64,000 nucleotides of DNA from the NCBI GenBank assembly GCA_012656075.1, contig JAAKBF010000038.1:1-64000 (forward strand), given 5' to 3'. Below the pieces are notes generated by a model, which saw nothing but the letters and a program-made list of their open reading frames with translations, did not search any database and was not told the DNA's origin. Shown here in pieces: positions 59,968-64,000 of this stretch. How positions within the stretch are numbered: position 1 is the stretch's first letter; every line of letters begins with the position of its first letter. Both the position numbers and the translations under genes were made by a program. The DNA comes from Phytophthora hibernalis. Lineage: Eukaryota > Oomycota > Peronosporomycetes > Peronosporales > Peronosporaceae.

Positions 59968-61271
59968 TTACAGGATCATGAGCTCGGGGCTCTCCATGTA
60001 GGCCTTGAACACCTGCAGGAACTGACCGGCGATGACGCCGTCCACGACGCGACGGTCCGACGACAGCGTCACGTTCATGACCGTAGCCAGACGCGGCTCC
60101 GGGTTCACGCCCTCGACGATCTCCAGAGGCGGCAGCACCTCCTGCGACCACCGCCAATAGCGAGGATGCAGGCCTGGGGCGGGTTGATCACGGCGGTGAA
60201 CTGGTCGATGCCGAAGCTGCCGAGGTTGGACACAGTGAAGGATCCGCCCTGGAACTCCTCAGGCTTCAACTTGTTCTGACGCGCACGCTGGACGAGCTCC
60301 ATAAATATGCGGTTGACGCCGCTCAGACCGAGCGTGTCCACCTTGGGCACAATGGGGGTGATGAGTCCCGAGGGCGTAGCCACAGCCACCGACACGTCCA
60401 CGGACGGGTTGGGCTTGACACTCTGCGTCTTGACGTCGAAGAAGCAGTTGGCCTCGGGCACGTCACGCAGCGCCAGGGCCACAGCCTTGAGGATGAAGTC
60501 GTTCATGCCGACCTTGACGTCGTGCTTGCCCTTGAACTGTTTGCGGAGCTTGAGGATGCTGTCGATCTCGCAGTCGATGCTCGTGTAGCTGTGCGGCACG
60601 TCTCTCTTGGAGGCCGTGAGGCGCTTGGCGATGATCTTGCGCATGTTGGACAGCGGGAGGTCCTCGAACTCAGCGTCCACAGCAGCAGCGACTGAGACAG
60701 CAGGCTTGGCTTCAGTAACCGCCTGCACAGGCGTCTCCAGAGGCGAGTGGTGGAACTCAGACAGCAGCTCGCGCTTGCCCAGGAATTTGATGAGTGGCAC
60801 CCGAGCTCCGTCGTGACTGACTTCAGGCTCAGGCTGAGCCTTAGCAGCTACAGGAGCCTCAGAAGCCTCAGAAGCAGCAGAATCAGCCGACAGTTTGGCC
60901 AGTTCTCCGCTCTCCAGCAGACTCTGGTACGTCTCCACGTCCTCCACCGTGTAGGCCAGTAGTGCACCAATAGGCAGGTCGGCCGTGCCCTCAGGACACA
61001 GGATCTTGGCCAACACAGCGTCGTCCTGCATCTCGTAGTCCACCACGGCCTTGTCCGTCTCCACCTGGCACAAAACGTCTCCAGCGCCTACAGACTCGCC
61101 CTCCTTCCGGAGCCAAGAGGACAGCGACCCCGTCTCCATCGTTGGCGACAGCGACGGCATCGTGAGTGGAGACACGCCCTCGGGAAGGGAAGAGAAAGAG
61201 CGCAGCAAGGGGGTTACGCGGCGCTGGGAGGCCACGGCCAGCGAGCGGCTCATGAGGACGCGGCGCATCAT
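59968..61271 (-). CDS. E2-like/E3-binding subunit of mitochondrial pyruvate dehydrogenase complex
   Basis: About 434 residues, start at MMRRVLM (61271), which opens an Arg-rich mitochondrial presequence. Residues ~33-110 are a lipoyl domain with the lipoylated Lys in ETDKA (Lys74). Residues ~205-434 are an acyltransferase fold (MRKIIAKRLTASKRD; VSNLGSFGIDQFTAVINPPQACILAIG). The catalytic HxxxDG motif reads RRVVDG: the His is Arg, so acetyl transfer is unlikely. The usual peripheral-subunit-binding domain is not visible in the linker. Instead residues 157-167 read RVPLIKFLGKR, like the E3-recruiting motif of KGD4/MRPS36. Best reading: a PDHX-type protein that tethers dihydrolipoamide dehydrogenase to the core. 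A one-base break near 60141-60146 separates the last ~57 residues. It could still be called DLAT by homology. Confidence 0.8.
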
Positions 61272-62067
61272 AGTGGAAGCTGGTGGTTTGAGTGCGTCAC
61301 ACCTACTATGACAATGGGGAATTGAGGGCCCCAAGCACCAAAGGAGCTAATCACGGACAACTATCTTGTTTCACTTGGAGTTTGTAGGGATGACACTCTA
61401 CATAGACAAACGCAGTCGAGCTTGATGGGTGGGACGAGATGTGATGAGAGACCTCAAGTAGGAGCCTGAATGCCTCAAAGGAAGCGATGCCACCTCAAGT
61501 AACGTTACAATATTTGAAGATAGGGCTCGAAACGAAATGTTACTTAACGAACGTTAATTTTGCTAAGATGAGGTGCTGGCTCCACTCGTTGAAAGGCCAA
61601 CGCCTCAACAACATGGCGACTCTCCTTGACATGGTTATTGATCAAGAAACGTTAATATGGCTAAAGGAAAATGGGCTGCCGGGTCTTGCGCGACGCCCGA
61701 TACAACATAGTTCTCTGTCTGCTTTCTCGCTCTAGGTATCTACATGGGGAAGTTGGACCGACGCTCGAAGGAACTTGGCACGCGACTTCATGCACCAACC
61801 AAGTCGTTGTTCCTCGGCGCCGAAATTGCTGCCGCCATCGATTCATTCACCACGCTGCTACTGCTCCGCCTTCATCCAGGGAGAACGGCACCTGCGCTTT
61901 TGTTCCGAACACGTACACGCACTTGCACGCATTTTTACACGAACTGTGAACCGCTGCGGACTTCTACGACGCGCTGATACCCTCCCTGCAAAAGACAACA
62001 AAAGAACAACACAAAACAGCGAGTTAGCAGTTAATTTACAACCATTGTACACAACACCAGTGTTCAG
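61272..62067. other. Intergenic region
   Basis: Contains the 5' region of the E2-like gene. Plus-strand open frames at 61487-61735 and 61744-61977 have no recognisable protein features and I do not support them as genes. Confidence 0.5.
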
Positions 62068-64000
62068 TTAGGTAAATGCGTACTTTTTGAAGGCCGCCGC
62101 GATGCGGTGCGAATCGAAGGTGCAGTGGATGCTCACGATGCTGCCGCCGCTCACACTCACGATGTCGCACGACTCCTCTGTCACAATCTCGCTGTTGCGC
62201 AGGATGCGGAACGTCGTCGACGTCATCACCACCGCGGTCTCCTCGTCCTCGTCCACCAGGATGCGGAGGATGCGTCCGCTGCTGCGCTCCACCGTCTCGT
62301 CACGGATCTTCCAGTAGTCACACAGCCGCTTGTAGCCGTGGAACTCGCCCCAGTACGGAACGCAGTCGGGCAAGTTCGAGCTCAGCACGCATCCATCCGA
62401 TACTGGATCAATTTTCTCCTCCATCCAAAAAGACGCTGGCGCGTCAAGTGGCGACGAGAACTTCAGGTTCGGGCCATACAGGTTGCGGTAGAACTCCATG
62501 ACCAGCTCCTTCATCTCTTCCTTGCTGCACTTTAGCGAGCCAATGGAGCTTGTAGTTCCCGACAGGCGCTGCTTCGGTGCATCTTCAGGTTGCAGCGATA
62601 AACGTTGCTTCGGGAGCGGAGGTAACGGGTTGGCGTTTGACACGCACACCAAAATCTCCGTCAACCATGTGAGACGCGTGTCGATGGAGTCTACCAGTAC
62701 CATGAATGCGCCGTGGCCCTGCGTGTTAATCTGGAAGCCAAATACGCTGTGTTGGCCATGCACGTGCATGGAGAGGCCCTCCGACACTGTAAGTGGACGT
62801 GCAGTGCCACGGACGAACGTGCGGTCTTTCGCGTGCGCGTCGCTGATGTAATAGCTCAGTGATCCGTCAGAGCGGTTGAGAACGAAGTAGTACCGCTCCC
62901 ACACGTTCTTGTGGCCGGTCTCGGGATATTTGTTCTTATACATGTAGCCTGCCGTGAGCACGTTCATTGCAGATTCGGAAGACTTCGATGATGCTGCAGG
63001 AACATCGGTGACCACCACACCTGCATCGCGTTTTACGAAGGTTGTGATATCCTCGCCACGGGAAGTGTCCACTACGAACACATCTGACTGGCGTGGTGCT
63101 ACTGTCGGCGAAGCGAATGCCTCGTTGCTCAGCGCCAGCACCTTCTTATCCACTTTTTCGTTATGAGTCGTCACGAGCGACTTTCGAAGACGCTTGAACA
63201 CGCTATTCCAACCAAACGAGTTGCGCTGGTTGTTCTCTCCATTGGCTTGAGTAGAACCCGAGTCCTGGCTTGGGGAGCAACCGGAGGCTTAATAACAGAG
63301 CCCAGGCGCATCGGCGACTTGAACACAGGTGACTGAAGCACGTTTTTGAAGTAGTGCGACTTGCGCGAGCCATCGGACTCGCTGTTCCTGTTGGTTTCAG
63401 TCTTCTCCTTCGGAGACTTTTTGGTGAGTCCTCCTTGGAAGTAGGTGACGGAGACGCCGGCTTTGTCTCATCAGCACTAGTGGTAATAGAGGGTGGTGCC
63501 GCCAGGTTCTCCCCGTTCTCCTTCGCATCCACCTGCGCATTTTCATCCATCTCCGAAGCAGAAGACTGCTCATTTGCAGTATCCAGATCGGTGCTCTGGG
63601 GACTCGGGGAAGAAGCCTCCGTCTCAGAGGTTGCGACATCCTTATCCTTAACAGAACTCCTTCTGCCTGATGAGAGACGCCCCTCTGCTGTTTCAGGCTC
63701 CTCGGTAGACATCGGCTCCTCTTTCAACAGAGGTTCCTCCGTTGGTGCATCTTCCCCTTCCACAGTCGCAGCGGGGTCCTCTGACGAACCACGCTCACTT
63801 GTCGTGGCCTGTTCACCCACAGAGCTTCTCCTCTCGTCAGAGCCACGAGCAGAGTCCGACCTTTCAGAGCCGCTGCTGAATCGAGTCTTCTCCGACAGCT
63901 TCGCCCACGCAGGGTTACGCTTGCAATGAAACACAACCTGTGCATTGTTTTGGGAAGGTGCTTTGCTCGTGAACACCTCATCGATCACATCGTGCAGAAT
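62068..64000 (-). CDS. PH-domain protein, partial (N-terminus beyond the window)
   Basis: The gene enters from the right edge and ends at 62068. The visible N-terminal ~215 residues are a low-complexity Ser/Glu/Pro-rich linker, followed by a short conserved-looking basic stretch (SRKSHYFKNVLQSPVFKSPM). Then comes a pleckstrin-homology domain (AGYMYKNKYPETGHKNVWER to the Trp of RLTWLTEIL), and finally a C-terminal ~140-residue region (ELVMEFYRNLYGPNLKF to AAAFKKYAFT) that looks like an NTF2/SnoaL-type fold. PH domains bind phosphoinositides or proteins, so membrane association is likely. Two frame breaks at homopolymers (63418-63422 and 63272-63275), each fixed by one base, join what would otherwise be two genes (62068-63201 and 63203-64000). 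I do not recognise a named orthologue. Confidence 0.7.

Noticed and set aside
61487..61977. Two small plus-strand genes between the E2-like and PH genes
   Set aside because: Composition and lack of any motif suggest chance open frames in an intergenic region.
63354..63929. 191-codon plus-strand open frame
   Set aside because: Antisense of the Ser/Glu-rich linker of the PH protein.

Overview
The window looks like nuclear DNA of an oomycete, most likely a Phytophthora-type member of the Peronosporales. The genes have short GT-AG introns (62-92 bp). An IFT81 gene is present, as expected in organisms with flagellated zoospores. The transposon mix (Crypton tyrosine recombinases, intron-bearing DD39D mariners, a C48/Ulp1 protease element, a gag-like element) is also oomycete-like. 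The species call is inference; no search was possible.

Positions 1 to about 39726 are one tandem array. A ~562-bp unit carrying one tRNA-Phe(GAA) gene is repeated head to tail, giving 70 tRNA copies here, all on the + strand. The array continues past the left edge. Copies 9-54 are almost identical. Copies 1-8 and especially 55-70 carry substitutions and indels, and the last partial repeat has no tRNA. Nothing else in the array looks like a gene.

Positions 39.7-55.2 kb are a transposon graveyard: a Ulp1-type protease fragment (-), a DD39D mariner (+), a small helix-turn-helix reading frame between two clusters of short direct repeats, a tRNA-like sequence, two Crypton remnants (-), one of them split by a 283-bp TTAA-flanked MITE, a gag-like remnant (+), an LTR-like stretch, a second DD39D mariner (-) and a broken transposon-associated reading frame (+).

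Positions 55.4-64.0 kb are a compact block of ordinary genes: IFT81 (+), an MST/Hippo-like STE20 kinase (-, convergent with IFT81), a mitochondrial E2-like subunit of the pyruvate dehydrogenase complex that looks catalytically dead (-), and a PH-domain protein running off the right edge (-). The four proteins serve different processes (ciliary transport, signalling, mitochondrial metabolism, probable membrane binding), so this is gene packing rather than a pathway cluster. Each of them is interrupted by one or two single-base deletions, nearly all in homopolymers, which points to sequencing error more than to gene death.
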